A DNA stretch of 64,000 bases from Streptomyces albogriseolus (GCA_014650475.1 BMVA01000012.1:1-64000), one strand, 5' to 3'. Positions 1 to 12,100 are shown, counted from the first letter of the stretch. A program made the numbers and translations. The notes: generated from the sequence alone by a model not told the origin.

Positions 1-327
1 ACCCGGCGCATGATCGAGATCCGCAAGCAGAACCCGGCGTTCGGCCTCGGCTCCTACACCGAACTCCCCTCCTCCAACCCCGCCGTCCTCGCCTTCCTCC
101 GCGAATTCGAGGACGACCTCGTCCTCTGCGTCAACAACTTCTCCCGCTTCGCGCAGCCCACCGAGCTCGACCTGCGCGAGTTCGAGGGGCGGCACCCGGT
201 GGAGCTGTTCGGCGGGGTGCGCTTCCCGGCCATCGGCGAACTGCCCTACCTGCTGACCCTCGGGGGCCACGGCTTCTACTGGTTCCGGCTCACCCGGGTC
301 GCGTCCCGCATCGGCCGACGACTGTGA
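1..327 (+). CDS. treS: Trehalose synthase, C-terminal fragment (5' end outside window)
   Basis: The reading frame is open from the first base, so the gene begins before the window; the internal ATG at 10 is not its start. The visible 108 residues carry the end of a GH13 barrel (MIEIRKQNPAFGLGSY) followed by the small C-terminal beta domain, ending in a GFYWFRL strand typical of TreS. The family interconverts maltose and trehalose and feeds maltose to maltokinase. It is followed after 28 bases by the maltokinase gene and then glgB, the usual actinobacterial trehalose-to-glycogen order. It could be another GH13 enzyme from this fragment alone, but the neighbours make TreS by far the likeliest. 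Confidence 0.88.
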   Translation, partial: TRRMIEIRKQNPAFGLGSYTELPSSNPAVLAFLREFEDDLVLCVNNFSRFAQPTELDLREFEGRHPVELFGGVRFPAIGELPYLLTLGGHGFYWFRLTRVASRIGRRL

Positions 328-355
328 GCGTGTGCCGGCGAGAGGAGGCGTCACG

Positions 356-1714
356 ATGACGAAGACCGCATTCCTGCGCCCGCGGAGCGCGCCCGCCGAG
401 TCCATGGAGTCGCTCGCGGGGCTGCTGCGCGAGTGGCTGCCGTTGCAGCGCTGGTTCGCGGGCAAGGACCGTCCCGTCACCGATCTCGGCGTGCTGTCCA
501 CGACCGAGCTGTTCCCGGGCTGTCTGCACGTACTGGTGCACGCCGCGCACGGCGGGGTGCCCGCTCCCGGGGGCGCCACCCCCGCCGGCGACTGCTACCA
601 GCTGCTGCTCGGGGTGCGCGAGCGGCCCTCGCCCCGCCTGGGCAAGGCCCTGATCGGCACCGTGCGGGACGGCCTGCTGGCCGGGCTGACGGTCCACGAC
701 GCCCTCCAGGATCCGCGCGCCGCCCAGCTCCTGCTGGAGCGGCTACGCCGGCCGGGCACCGCGGGCCCGCTGCACTTCGAGGGCGACCCGGCCCAGGAGG
801 TCCCCTCGGGCCTGGTGCCGCGGCTGCTGAACGCCGAGCAGTCCAACTCCTCGCTGGTGTACGGCGACGAGTACATCCTGAAGGTCTTCCGGCGCATCCA
901 GCCCGGCGTCAACCCCGACCTTGAGGTGCCCGGGGCGCTGGCCCGGCAGGGCTGCCACCGGGTGCCCGCGCCGGTGGCCTGGCTGCGCACCACGCACCCG
1001 TTCAAGGCGACGCTCGGCGTGCTCCAGCCCTATCTGCGCAACGCCGCCGACGGCTGGACCCTGGCCCTCGACGCGCTGGCCTCGGGCGACGACTTCACCG
1101 CGCAGGCGCACGCCCTCGGCCGCGCCACGGCGGACGTGCACCTGGCGCTGTCCTCCGCGTTCCCCGTCGGGGCGCCCGGCGAGAACGGGCGGACGGCGGC
1201 GGCCATGACCGAGCGGCTGACCGCCGCCGCGCACGCCGTGCCCGCGCTCCAGCCGTACGTGCCGGGGCTGCGGAGCGCCTTCGCCGCGCTCGCCACCTGC
1301 GACGCCGGGCCGCCCGCCCAACGCATCCACGGCGACCTGCACCTCGGCCAGGTGCTGCGGGCGGGCCGCGAGTGGTTCGTGATCGACTTCGAGGGCGAGC
1401 CGTCCCGGCCGCTCTCCGAACGGCGCAGCGCCCACTCCCCCGTGCGGGACATCGCCGGGATGCTGCGCTCCTTCGACTATGCCGCCCGGCAGCGCCGCCC
1501 CTGGCGCCCGGAGTGGGCGCGGCGCTGCCGCGAGGCCTACTGCGCGGGCTACGCGGCCCGTGCCGGCTGGGACCCGCGCAAGAAGCACGGGCTGCTCCGC
1601 GCCTACGAGACGGACCGGGCCGTGTACGAGGTGCTGTACGAGGCCCGGCACCGACCCGACTGGCTGCCCGTACCCATGGCGGCGATCGAGCGCCTCGCCG
1701 TGAGAGGAGACTGA
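356..1714 (+). CDS. mak: Maltokinase
   Basis: A 452-residue maltokinase (Mak/Pep2) that phosphorylates maltose with ATP to give maltose 1-phosphate, the donor for GlgE. The start is placed at ATG 356 because AGAGGAGG lies 6-13 bases upstream; an in-frame GTG at 332 has no such site. The N-terminal cap ([15 protein letters not shown]) is followed by an aminoglycoside-phosphotransferase-like lobe with the catalytic loop [12 protein letters not shown] and the metal-binding DFEGEPSRP. It sits between treS and glgB, four bases before glgB, so the three are probably one operon. Length and motifs are normal for the family. Confidence 0.95.
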   Translation: MTKTAFLRPRSAPAESMESLAGLLREWLPLQRWFAGKDRPVTDLGVLSTTELFPGCLHVLVHAAHGGVPAPGGATPAGDCYQLLLGVRERPSPRLGKALIGTVRDGLLAGLTVHDALQDPRAAQLLLERLRRPGTAGPLHFEGDPAQEVPSGLVPRLLNAEQSNSSLVYGDEYILKVFRRIQPGVNPDLEVPGALARQGCHRVPAPVAWLRTTHPFKATLGVLQPYLRNAADGWTLALDALASGDDFTAQAHALGRATADVHLALSSAFPVGAPGENGRTAAAMTERLTAAAHAVPALQPYVPGLRSAFAALATCDAGPPAQRIHGDLHLGQVLRAGREWFVIDFEGEPSRPLSERRSAHSPVRDIAGMLRSFDYAARQRRPWRPEWARRCREAYCAGYAARAGWDPRKKHGLLRAYETDRAVYEVLYEARHRPDWLPVPMAAIERLAVRGD

Positions 1715-1718
1715 AGCC

Positions 1719-3944
<2,226 letters not shown>

Positions 3945-4072
3945 GGCCGCGCGCCGTCGCCCGGCGGGCCCCGGCCGCGACACCAGGTGTTCCGCGCCCC
4001 GCGCGGGGCATGCGGGTCGTACGGCCGAGGACCGCTCGGCGTCGACGCGGCAGGCAGAAGGGCGAGCATCAG

Positions 4073-5161
4073 GTGCGCACCGTGGGTGTGGAGGAGGAGC
4101 TCCTCCTGGTCGATCCGGAGACGGGTGAACCGCGGGCGATGTCCGCGGCGGTGCTCGCCCGGGCCGAGCGGGAGGACGCCGGGCAGGACGTCTTCGAGAA
4201 GGAACTGCACGAGCAGATGGTGGAGTTCGCCACCCATCCGCAGTCGTCCATGGAGCGCCTGCACGCGGAGATATCCCGCTGCCGCAAGGAGGCCGCGGGT
4301 CACGCCGAGGAGATCGGCTGCACGGTCGCCGCGCTGGCCACGTCGCCGCTGCCGGTCAGCCCGGCGGTCGGCGTCAACGAGCGGTACCGGTGGATGGAGC
4401 GGCAGTACGGCATCGCCACCCGTGAGCAGCTCGTCCTGGGCTGTCACGTGCATGTGTCGGTGGAGTCCGACGAGGAGGGCGTCGCCGTCCTCGACCGGCT
4501 GCGGCCGTGGCTGGCGGTGCTGACCGCGCTGAGCGCGAACTCGCCGTTCTGGCAGGGCAAGGACTCGGGGTACGCCAGCTACCGCAGCCGGGTGTGGCAG
4601 CGGTGGCCGTCGGCGGGGCCGACCGAGCTGTTCGAGTCGCCGGAGCGGTACCACCGGCGGGTCGCGGACATGGTGGCGACCGGCGTGATCCTCGACGAGG
4701 GGATGATCTACTTCGACGCCCGGCTGTCCGAGCGGTACCCGACGGTGGAGGTACGGGTTTCGGACGTCGCGCTGCACGCGGAGACCGCGGCGCTGGTGGC
4801 CACGCTGACGCGGGCGCTGGTGGAGACGGCGGCGAGGGAGCGGCGGGACGGCCGGGAGCCGGTCGACCCGGGGGTCTCCCTGCTGCGGCTGTCCGCCTGG
4901 CAGGCGGCCCGCTCCGGCCTCACCGGCGAGCTGCTGCACCCGGAGACGATGCGGAGGATGCCCGCCGAGGCGGTCGTCCGCGCCCTCCTCGACCACGTCG
5001 CGGACGCCCTCGTCGACCACGGCGACCTGGACCGCGCCCGCGAGGGCTGCGCACGCCTGCTCCGCGACGGCAACGGCGCGATGATCCAGCGCGCCCTCCT
5101 GGAACGCACGGAAAGCCTCCGGGACGTGGTCACGGAGTGCGTCCGCCATACGCAGGAATAG
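4073..5161 (+). CDS. Carboxylate-amine ligase, GCS2 (YbdK) family
   Basis: A 362-residue GCS2-family ligase, related to type 2 glutamate-cysteine ligase. The conserved opening TVGVEEELLLVDPETGEP forms the first strand with the nucleotide/metal-binding glutamates, and CHVHVSVESDEEGV is the second conserved block. GTG 4073 is chosen because the family normally starts within a few residues of VGVEEE; the frame continues upstream to 3623 without similarity. It lies 128 bases after glgB across a GC-rich hairpin (around 3994-4007), so it is probably a separate unit. Such proteins have weak gamma-glutamylcysteine ligase activity where tested; the true substrate cannot be read from sequence. Confidence 0.9.
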   Translation: MRTVGVEEELLLVDPETGEPRAMSAAVLARAEREDAGQDVFEKELHEQMVEFATHPQSSMERLHAEISRCRKEAAGHAEEIGCTVAALATSPLPVSPAVGVNERYRWMERQYGIATREQLVLGCHVHVSVESDEEGVAVLDRLRPWLAVLTALSANSPFWQGKDSGYASYRSRVWQRWPSAGPTELFESPERYHRRVADMVATGVILDEGMIYFDARLSERYPTVEVRVSDVALHAETAALVATLTRALVETAARERRDGREPVDPGVSLLRLSAWQAARSGLTGELLHPETMRRMPAEAVVRALLDHVADALVDHGDLDRAREGCARLLRDGNGAMIQRALLERTESLRDVVTECVRHTQE

Positions 5162-5224
5162 GCGACGACGGTAGGCTGCCGACACCTTCCACGCCCGCGC
5201 AGGGCCCGGATGCCGGAGGTCAGC

Positions 5225-5482
5225 ATGGCCGACCAGCCGCTTCAGGCGCACTTCGTCGCCGATCCGATAGTGCTGCCGGACGGCCGGCGGATACGCGTCA
5301 GCGCCTACCCCGACGGCAGCATCCGCCTCCGCGTCGGCGGCCTGCCCTATGTCCTCACCGAGGCGTACCTCAGCGGCGACCCGGACAAGGACGAGGCGAT
5401 CGTGAAGCTCTCCCCCGGCAAGCAGGGCAGCGCCGCGGCGTACAACTACACCGAGGAGCTGGCGAAGCGGAACCGCGGCTAG
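5225..5482 (+). CDS. Small conserved hypothetical protein
   Basis: An 85-residue soluble protein that I do not recognise as a named family. It is slightly acidic, lacks membrane segments and cysteines, and looks like a compact beta-rich domain (IVLPDGRRIRVSAYPDGSIRLRVGG). ATG 5225 is preferred over the in-frame ATG at 5210 because a perfect GGAGG lies five bases upstream at 5215-5219. The gene faces the DUF6480 gene tail to tail across a candidate hairpin terminator at 5489-5523. No function is inferred. Confidence 0.75.
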   Translation: MADQPLQAHFVADPIVLPDGRRIRVSAYPDGSIRLRVGGLPYVLTEAYLSGDPDKDEAIVKLSPGKQGSAAAYNYTEELAKRNRG

Positions 5483-5488
5483 GCACAG

Positions 5489-5523
5489 GGCCGCACGCGG
5501 CACCGCCGCCGGCCTGTGCGGCC
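5489..5523. terminator. Candidate bidirectional terminator hairpin
   Basis: Inverted repeat GGCCGCAC (5489-5496) and GTGCGGCC (5516-5523) forms an 8-bp stem with a 19-base loop between two convergent genes ending at 5482 and 5547. There is no U-tract, as is usual in Streptomyces. Confidence 0.4.
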
Positions 5524-5546
5524 GGTGGCCGGGGTGGCGGGGGTCG

Positions 5547-5783
5547 TCAGAGGAGCAGGATGATCGCGTAGACCAGGAAGAAGGCCGCGACGAGGGCCAC
5601 CACGACGAGGATCGCGGTCAGGGGGCCCTTGCCCCAGCCCTTGGCGGGGTTGTGGGACAGCTCGTACGGGCCTGCCTCGGGCATGCTGCTCTCCGCGGGC
5701 GGGGTTTCACCCGGGGGGACGCCGCCACCCGCCTCCAGGCCGGTGGTGCGGTCCGGATCGGGATCGGGATTGACGTAGGTCAT
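5547..5783 (-). CDS. DUF6480 family small membrane protein
   Basis: A 78-residue protein of the streptomycete DUF6480 type. The N-terminal part is proline/acidic-rich with the typical MTYVNPDPDPDRTTGLE start and VPPGETPPAESSM motif, and a single C-terminal hydrophobic helix (LTAILVVVALVAAFFLVYAIILLL) would anchor it in the membrane. The start at 5783 matches the family pattern and has GGGGGAC upstream; the frame extends 31 codons further without similarity. It is divergent from the acyl-CoA synthetase gene. Function is unknown; homologues often sit in stress-response neighbourhoods. Confidence 0.85.
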   Translation of the reverse strand: MTYVNPDPDPDRTTGLEAGGGVPPGETPPAESSMPEAGPYELSHNPAKGWGKGPLTAILVVVALVAAFFLVYAIILLL

Positions 5784-5911
5784 GGGGACCGGGTCCCCCG
5801 AAAGCGGCCGGATCATCAGTGCGGACACACTTGACGTGATCCCGGCCCAGGGCCCGGCCCGCTGGACTACATTCATGCACCGCCACCCCCCGTCACCGTG
5901 AGGAGCAGTGC

Positions 5912-7813
5912 ATGCGCGACCTCGCTCTCGCTCCGCCGTCCGCCTCTCCCCTGACCGGCGGCCTCGCCGACAGCCTGTTCGCGAGGGCGGCCGAGAGTCC
6001 GACCATGCCGGTGCTGGCCCGCCGCACCGGTCCGGCCTCCGCCACCTGGGAGGAGGTCAGCGCCGTGGAGTTCCGCGACGAGGTGGTCGATCTGGCCAAG
6101 GGCCTCATCGCGTCCGGCATCTCACCGGGCACCCGCGTCGCGATCATGGCGCGCACCCGCTACGAGTGGACCGTCCTGTGCCACGCCCTGTGGACGGTGG
6201 GCGCCGAGGTCGTGCCGATCTATCCCACCTCCTCGCGGGAACAGGTCGAGTGGATCCTGCGCGACTCCGGCTGTGTGGCCGTGCTGGTCGAGGACGAGCA
6301 GAGCGTGATGACCGTGGGCTCGGTGTGCGCGAAGCTGCCCCGGCTGCGGCATGTGTGGCAGCTCGACGCGGGCGCGCTCGACCAGCTGGTCGCGCGGGGC
6401 GAGGCCATCCCGGCGGCCACCGTCGACTCGATGCGGCGGATCGTGCTGCCCGACGCCACGGCCGTGGTGGCGTACACCTCCGGCACCTCGGGGCACGCCA
6501 TGGGCTGCGCCCTCAGCCACCGCGGGCTGGCGTTCATCTGCGACACGCTGCTGGCGGGCTGGGGCCATGTCGCGGCGCCGCCCGGGGAGCAGGGGTCCGT
6601 GCTGGCGTTCCTGCCGTTCTCCCACGTGTACGGGCTGATGATCCAGAGCCTGTGCATCCGCGGCGGCCTGCTGATGGGGCACGAGCCGGATCTGGGCGCG
6701 GACGCGCTGTCCACGTCCCTGCGCTCGTTCCGGCCCACCTATCTGTACGCGGTGCCGTCCCTGCTGGAGAAGATCTACAAGAACTTCCTGCGCGCCTCGC
6801 AGCTGTCGGGGCGCGGGGCGCTGTTCGAGCGGGCCGCCGACACCGCCCGGCACTTCGCGGCGGCGACGGAGCGGCAGCGGCTCGGACGCGGCTCCGGTCC
6901 GGGTTTCGACCTGCGGATGCAGCACGCCCTGTACGAGCGGACCGTGTACCGCAAGCTGCGGGCGACCCTCGGCGGCCGGGTGCTGCGGGCCACCTCCGGC
7001 GGCTCGCCGCTCTCCCGCGACCTGTCCCTCTTCTACGAGGGCATCGGCATCTTCGTGCACGACGGCTACGGCCTGACCGAGACCAGCGGCGGCGTGACCA
7101 TGCAGCCGTACGGCCGGGAGAAGTCGGGCACGGTCGGGCAGCCGCTGCCGGGCACCGCGGTCAAGGTGGCCGAGGACGGGGAGATCCTGGTGCGCGGGCC
7201 GTCGGTGTTCCAGGGGTATCTCGGCGACCCGGCGGCCACCCGGGCCGCCCTGCGGGACGGCTGGCTGGCCACCGGCGACCTGGGCCGGCTGGACGGCGAG
7301 GGCTACCTCACGATCACCGGCCGCAAGAAGGACATCATCATCACCAGCAGCGGCAAGAGCGTGGCCCCGGCCGCCCTGGAGCAGCGGCTGCGGATGCACC
7401 CCCTCGTCCACCAGGCCGTGGTGGTGGGCGACAACCGGCCGTGCGTGGGCGCCCTGATCACGCTGGACCCGGACTTCCTGGCGGACTGGCGGGCGGCGCT
7501 GTCGCTGCAGGGCGACGCCCCGGCGCGCGAGGCACGGGAGGAGAACGCGCTGCGGGAGGAGATCGGGCGGGCGGTCGCCGCGGCCAACAGCAGCGTGTCA
7601 CGCTCGGAGTCGATCCGTGTGTTCCGTGTGCTGCCGGAGCCGTTCGACGTGTCCAACGGCCTGCTGACGCCGTCGATGAAGCTGCGGCGGGACGAGATCG
7701 TGCGCCGTTACGCGCTGGAGATCGACGCCATGTACCAGTCCCGTACGCGCCCGGCGCGCACCCCGGTGCCGGCCGACGCGTCGGTGTGGGACGAGGACGA
7801 CGTGTTCCGCTGA
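5912..7813 (+). CDS. Long-chain acyl-CoA synthetase (AMP-forming)
   Basis: A 633-residue ANL-superfamily enzyme, probably a FadD15-like long-chain acyl-CoA synthetase that activates fatty acids through an acyl-adenylate. The P-loop-like motif reads VVAYTSGTSGHAMGC, where the usual Lys after the glycines is Met, a minor departure. The A5 motif DGYGLTETSGG and the C-terminal hinge with TGRKKDIIITSSGKSVAP are intact. ATG 5912 follows GAGGAGCAG. A strong hairpin lies 14 bases after the stop, so it is probably transcribed alone. Substrate chain length cannot be read from sequence. Confidence 0.93.
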   Translation: MRDLALAPPSASPLTGGLADSLFARAAESPTMPVLARRTGPASATWEEVSAVEFRDEVVDLAKGLIASGISPGTRVAIMARTRYEWTVLCHALWTVGAEVVPIYPTSSREQVEWILRDSGCVAVLVEDEQSVMTVGSVCAKLPRLRHVWQLDAGALDQLVARGEAIPAATVDSMRRIVLPDATAVVAYTSGTSGHAMGCALSHRGLAFICDTLLAGWGHVAAPPGEQGSVLAFLPFSHVYGLMIQSLCIRGGLLMGHEPDLGADALSTSLRSFRPTYLYAVPSLLEKIYKNFLRASQLSGRGALFERAADTARHFAAATERQRLGRGSGPGFDLRMQHALYERTVYRKLRATLGGRVLRATSGGSPLSRDLSLFYEGIGIFVHDGYGLTETSGGVTMQPYGREKSGTVGQPLPGTAVKVAEDGEILVRGPSVFQGYLGDPAATRAALRDGWLATGDLGRLDGEGYLTITGRKKDIIITSSGKSVAPAALEQRLRMHPLVHQAVVVGDNRPCVGALITLDPDFLADWRAALSLQGDAPAREAREENALREEIGRAVAAANSSVSRSESIRVFRVLPEPFDVSNGLLTPSMKLRRDEIVRRYALEIDAMYQSRTRPARTPVPADASVWDEDDVFR

Positions 7814-7826
7814 TCATCGCGCGACG

Positions 7827-7853
7827 CGGTGCGGGGTTTGTCACCCCGCACCG
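7827..7853 (+). terminator. Hairpin terminator after the acyl-CoA synthetase gene
   Basis: A 10-bp perfect stem (7827-7836 with 7844-7853; GGTGCGGGG paired with CCCCGCACC plus one C-G) closes a 7-base loop TTTGTCA, 14 bases after the stop codon. No U-tract. Confidence 0.65.
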
Positions 7854-7958
7854 TCGGGCAGGCGGGCGCGTAGGCTCCGCCCGCACGGGAACCCACAGAT
7901 CGGGGAACGCAACACCAGCGACGACCGCCCCGGCAGTGACCGGGGCCTGGAAGGCGAC

Positions 7959-8393
7959 ATGGCACCCGAGTCGCGTAGGGACAGGACACTGGCCGGCGAG
8001 GAGATCACGAACCGCATCGCCAGCTTCCCGGGGGAGCTGCACGATGTGACGGACGCACGTCTGGTCGCGGAGGAATTCCTCTTCGACCTGGCCCGTGCGT
8101 CGGCGCCGTCGGCGCCGGAGCACTGGGACGACATACTCCTGGTGGTCACGGAACTGGCCGCGAACGCGGTGCAGTACGCCCCCGGACCGTTCGAGCTGCG
8201 GCTGCGCCGCACGTTCGACGGGGTGCATGTCGTGATGCACGACACCAGCACCACCGAGCCGGCCCCGCGCCCGTTCCATCCGCACAGCGGCGGGGGCGGC
8301 ATCGGGTGGCATCTGATCCACACGCTCTGCGACCAGGTGAGCGTCGTGACCCACGAGCGCGGGAAGGACATCCACGTCTTCCTGCCGTGGTGA
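7959..8393 (+). CDS. Anti-sigma-factor-like ATP-binding protein (HATPase)
   Basis: A 144-residue single-domain GHKL ATPase of the RsbW/SpoIIAB-related kind that is abundant in Streptomyces. The N-box reads VVTELAANAVQYAPG and the C-terminal G-rich lid GGGIGWHLIHTLCDQV is clear. Such proteins bind or phosphorylate sigma factors or STAS antagonists. It is monocistronic by spacing, with no sigma or STAS gene attached, so its partner is unknown. It may act on the large stress operon starting 760 bases downstream. ATG 7959 has an AAGGCG-type ribosome site. Confidence 0.88.
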   Translation: MAPESRRDRTLAGEEITNRIASFPGELHDVTDARLVAEEFLFDLARASAPSAPEHWDDILLVVTELAANAVQYAPGPFELRLRRTFDGVHVVMHDTSTTEPAPRPFHPHSGGGGIGWHLIHTLCDQVSVVTHERGKDIHVFLPW

Positions 8394-8422
8394 GCGCCTC
8401 GGCGGCGGAGCCGCCGGGGCGC
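8394..8422. terminator. Bidirectional terminator with 13-bp stem
   Basis: Arms 8394-8406 and 8410-8422 pair over 13 positions (one G-T wobble) around a GGA loop, starting immediately after the HATPase stop codon and 5 bases before the convergent PRC-barrel gene ends. Confidence 0.75.
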
Positions 8423-8426
8423 GTGC

Positions 8427-8834
8427 TCAGCCGGCGGGCCGCTCCTCACGGGGCAGCTCGCCGTAGTAGAGGCCGACGGTGGTGAGATAGACGAGGTCCA
8501 TGGTCTCGCTGTCGGTGCGGAAGCGCGGCGCGGCCTTCAGCTCGGCCCGGGTGCAGGACACCGTCAGCTTCCGCTCCGCGGTGTCGACGGAGGTGATCAC
8601 CCCGACGGGGACCAGGAGGCTGCGGCCGAACACCCACACGCCGGTGTCCACGACGAGGTGCGGCATGCCGTGGTGGCCGGCCTGACGGTCGACGTGGCCG
8701 GCGGTTCCGTCGCGCGCGACGACGGTGTAACCCGTGAGGTCCGCCCCGCGGGCGTGGTCCAGGCCCGGCGCGTACGACCAGATGCTGTCGGTGGGCACTG
8801 CTTCCGGCCTCCCCGAAGAACGACTGCTCCTCAT
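8427..8834 (-). CDS. PRC-barrel domain protein
   Basis: A 135-residue protein with one PRC-barrel-like beta domain (LTGYTVVARDGTAGHVDRQ ... VWVFGRSLLVPVGVITSVD), followed by a short tail whose LVYLTTVGLYYGEL may pack against it. The start at 8834 is chosen for its strong GGGGGAG site; the frame is open to 8999 but unsupported. PRC-barrel proteins occur in RNA processing, photosynthetic and stress contexts, and in Streptomyces many are stress-induced. A sigma-B-type promoter lies about 50 bases upstream (8892-8916), which supports a role in the general stress regulon. Confidence 0.85.
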   Translation of the reverse strand: MRSSRSSGRPEAVPTDSIWSYAPGLDHARGADLTGYTVVARDGTAGHVDRQAGHHGMPHLVVDTGVWVFGRSLLVPVGVITSVDTAERKLTVSCTRAELKAAPRFRTDSETMDLVYLTTVGLYYGELPREERPAG

Positions 8835-8891
8835 GAACTGCTCCCCCTTCACAGGAGCGGGGCCGGACTCCGCCCCCCTCCACCCGAGCAG

Positions 8892-8916
8892 ATACCCCTC
8901 CGACGGGCACACATTC
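8892..8916 (-). promoter_or_regulatory. Sigma-B-type promoter of the PRC-barrel gene
   Basis: Reading on the minus strand, GAAT (8916-8913), a 15-base spacer and GGGTAT (8897-8892) match the streptomycete sigma-B-group consensus GNNT-N14-16-GGGTAY exactly. The predicted transcript starts near 8885, giving a 50-base leader before the start codon at 8834. Confidence 0.55.
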
Positions 8917-9046
8917 GAACGGCGCCCGCCGAAAGCGGCCGGCCTGGCGGGGCGGACGTGAAATCCGTTCAGGTACCCCGCCTCGGCGGGAACATGCACA
9001 CCGGGAACCGTGATTCTCGACGGGTCCCGACGGCCGGCGTCCTGCT

Positions 9047-9076
9047 TTGTCGCATGCCCGCCAGGTGGGTTAGTCT
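9047..9076 (+). promoter_or_regulatory. Vegetative-type promoter for the hybrid kinase operon
   Basis: TTGTCG (9047-9052), an 18-base spacer and TAGTCT (9071-9076) fit the streptomycete HrdB pattern TTGACN-N16-18-TANNNT with one -35 mismatch. The leader would be about 70 bases. GGGTTA at 9067-9072 overlaps the -10 but has no matching sigma-B -35 element. Confidence 0.45.
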
Positions 9077-9151
9077 GCGGCGTATTTCTCTCCGCGCGAC
9101 TCCGCTGATCTGCGGAAATGCGCTCTTAATGGGGCCGGAACGAGGGTGCGC

Positions 9152-12100
9152 ATGACCAGCAGAAGCACCGAGGGGACCGACACGGTGCCGGGGGACAAGG
9201 AGCTGAGGCAGCTCCTCGCGGGACTGACGGCCGTACGGGACGGGGACTTCGGTACCCGGCTCCCCGCTGACGCCGACGGACTCATGGGGGACATCGCCAA
9301 GGTCTTCAACGGCATGGTGGACCAGCTGTCGCTGTTCACCTCCGAAGTCACCCGTGTCGCCCGAGAGGTGGGTACGGAGGGGACGCTCGGCGGTCAGGCG
9401 CAGGTGCCGGGGGTCTCGGGCACCTGGGCGGACCTCACCGACTCGGTGAACGCCATGGCGGGCAACCTCACGGCGCAGGTCCGCAACGTCGCCCAGGTGA
9501 CGACGGCGGTGGCGAAGGGCGACCTGTCGCAGAAGATCACCGTGGACGCCCGCGGCGAGATCCTCGAACTCAAGAACACCATCAACACGATGGTCGACCA
9601 GCTCTCCGCCTTCGCCGACGAGGTCACCCGCGTCGCCCGCGAGGTCGGCACCGAAGGACGCCTCGGCGGACAGGCGGACGTGCAGGGGGTCAGGGGCACC
9701 TGGCGCGATCTGACCGACTCGGTGAACTTCATGGCCGGCAACCTCACCGGCCAGGTGCGCAACATCGCGCTGGTGGCGACGGCGGTGGCGCAGGGCGACC
9801 TGTCGCAGAAGATCACCGTGGACGCCCGCGGCGAGATCCTCGAACTCAAGAACACCATCAACACGATGGTCGACCAGCTCTCCGCCTTCGCCGACGAGGT
9901 CACCCGCGTCGCCCGCGAGGTCGGCACCGAGGGGCGCCTCGGCGGACAGGCCCAGGTGCGGGGGGTGTCAGGCACCTGGAAGGACCTCACCGACAACGTC
10001 AACGTGATGGCGTCCAACCTGACCGGCCAGGTGCGCTCCATCGCCCAGGTCGCCTCCGCGGTGGGCCGGGGCGACCTGTCGCAGCGGATCCGCGTCGAGG
10101 CGGCCGGCGAGGTCGCGGCGCTCGCCGACGTCATCAACACGATGGTGGACACGCTGTCCGCGTTCGCCGACGAGGTCACCCGTGTCGCCCGCGAGGTCGG
10201 CACCGAGGGACGCCTCGGCGGACAGGCGCACGTGCCGGGTGTCGCGGGCACCTGGAAGGACCTCACCGACAACGTCAACTCCATGGCGAACAACCTCACC
10301 GGCCAGGTGCGCAACATCGCGCTGGTGACGACCGCGGTGGCCCGGGGCGACCTGTCGAAGAAGATCGACGTCGACGCGCGCGGCGAGATCCTGGAGCTGA
10401 AGACGACCATCAACACGATGGTCGACCAGCTCTCCGCCTTCGCCCAGGAGGTCACCCGCGTCGCCCGCGAGGTCGGCACCGAGGGACGCCTCGGCGGGCA
10501 GGCGGAGGTCGAGGGCGTCTCCGGCACCTGGAAGCGGCTCACCGAGAACGTCAACGAGCTGGCCGGGAACCTCACCCGGCAGGTCCGCGCGATCGCCGAG
10601 GTGACCAGCGCGGTCGCCGAGGGCGACCTGACCCGCTCGGTGAACGTGGAGGCGTCCGGCGAGGTCGCCGAACTCAAGGACAACATCAACGCGATGGTGG
10701 AGTCCCTGCGCGAGACCACCCGGGCCAACCAGGAACAGGACTGGCTCAAGACCAACCTGGCCCGGGTGTCCGGGCTGATGCAGGGTCACCGCGACCTGCC
10801 CGTGGTCGCCGAACTGATCATGGACGAGCTGGTGCCGCTGGTGTCGGCCCAGTACGGCGCCTTCTACCTCGCGGAGGACGGCGAGGACGGCCCCGAGCTG
10901 CGCCTCGTCGGCTCCTACGGCTACCCGGACGACAGCGGGCGGCCGACGCGCATCCCCTTCGGCAAGACGCTCGTCGGGCAGGCCGCGCGCAGTCGGCGCA
11001 CCATCATGGTGGACGCACTGCCGCCGGACTACGTGACCATCTCCTCCGGGCTCGGCCAGGTGGTGCCGACCGCCCTGGTGCTGCTGCCGATCGTGGTCGA
11101 GGGCCAGGTGCTCGGCGTGATCGAGCTGGCCTCGGTGACCCCGTTCACCCAGATCCACCAGGACTTCCTCGCGCAGCTGATGGAGACCATCGGCGTCAAC
11201 GTCAACACCATCGTGGCGAACGCCCGCACCGACGAGCTGCTGGTGGAGTCGCAGCGGCTCACCGGCGAACTTCAGGAGCGGTCCGCGGAGTTGCAGACCC
11301 AGCAGGAGGAACTGCAGCGCTCCAACGCCGAACTGGAGGACAAGGCGGCGCTGCTGGCCGCGCAGAACCGGGACATCGAGGCGAAGAACCTGCAGATCGA
11401 GCAGGCCCGGCAGGAACTCGAGGCGCGGGCGCAGCAGCTGTCGCTCGCCTCGAAGTACAAGTCGGAGTTCCTGGCGAACATGAGCCACGAGCTGCGCACC
11501 CCGCTCAACAGCCTGCTGATCCTGGCCCAGTTGCTCGCACAGAACCCCTCGCGCAACCTCTCCCCCAAGCAGGTGGAGTACGCGCAGATCATCCACTCGG
11601 CGGGCTCGGACCTGCTGCAGCTGATCAACGACATCCTCGACCTGTCGAAGGTCGAGGCGGGGAAGATGGACGTCAGCCCCGAGCGGGTGGAGCTGCGCCG
11701 CCTCGTCGAGTACGTCGAGGCCACGTTCCGGCCGATGACCATGCAGAAGAGCCTGGACTTCACGGTGACGACCGCGCCGGGCGCGCCCGCGGACCTGCTC
11801 ACCGACGACTCGCGGCTGCGTCAGGTGCTGCGCAACCTGTTGTCCAACGCGGTGAAGTTCACCGAGCGCGGCCAGGTGGAGCTGCGGATCGAGCCGGCCC
11901 CGGACGACGAGGTGCCCCAGCAGGTGCTGCGGGGCGGCCCCGTGGTCGCCTTCCGGGTGCGGGACACCGGCGTGGGCATCCCGGAGCAGCACCTGGAGTC
12001 GATCTTCGGCGCCTTCCAGCAGGCCGACGGCACCACCAGCCGCAAGTACGGCGGCACGGGCCTGGGCCTGTCCATCACGCGGGAGATCGCGCACCTGCTG

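Larger units (their letters stand above)
8835..9151. other. 317-bp divergent intergenic region with two promoters
   Basis: No gene is supported here. The region separates the PRC-barrel gene (minus) from the hybrid-kinase operon (plus). It holds a sigma-B-type promoter pointing left at 8892-8916 and a vegetative-type promoter pointing right at 9047-9076. Both are annotated separately. Confidence 0.7.

Noticed and set aside
3994-4007. GCCCCGCGCGGGGC hairpin after glgB as a terminator
   Set aside because: Only a 5-bp stem and a 4-base loop; such short GC palindromes occur by chance at this base composition.
5827-5867. TTGACG near 5831 as a -35 for the acyl-CoA synthetase
   Set aside because: No TANNNT lies at 16-18 bases; the nearest, TACATT, is about 31 bases away.
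9347-10465. CRISPR-like regular repeats
   Set aside because: The period is 276 bp inside a coding frame and matches HAMP domain pairs; no spacers.
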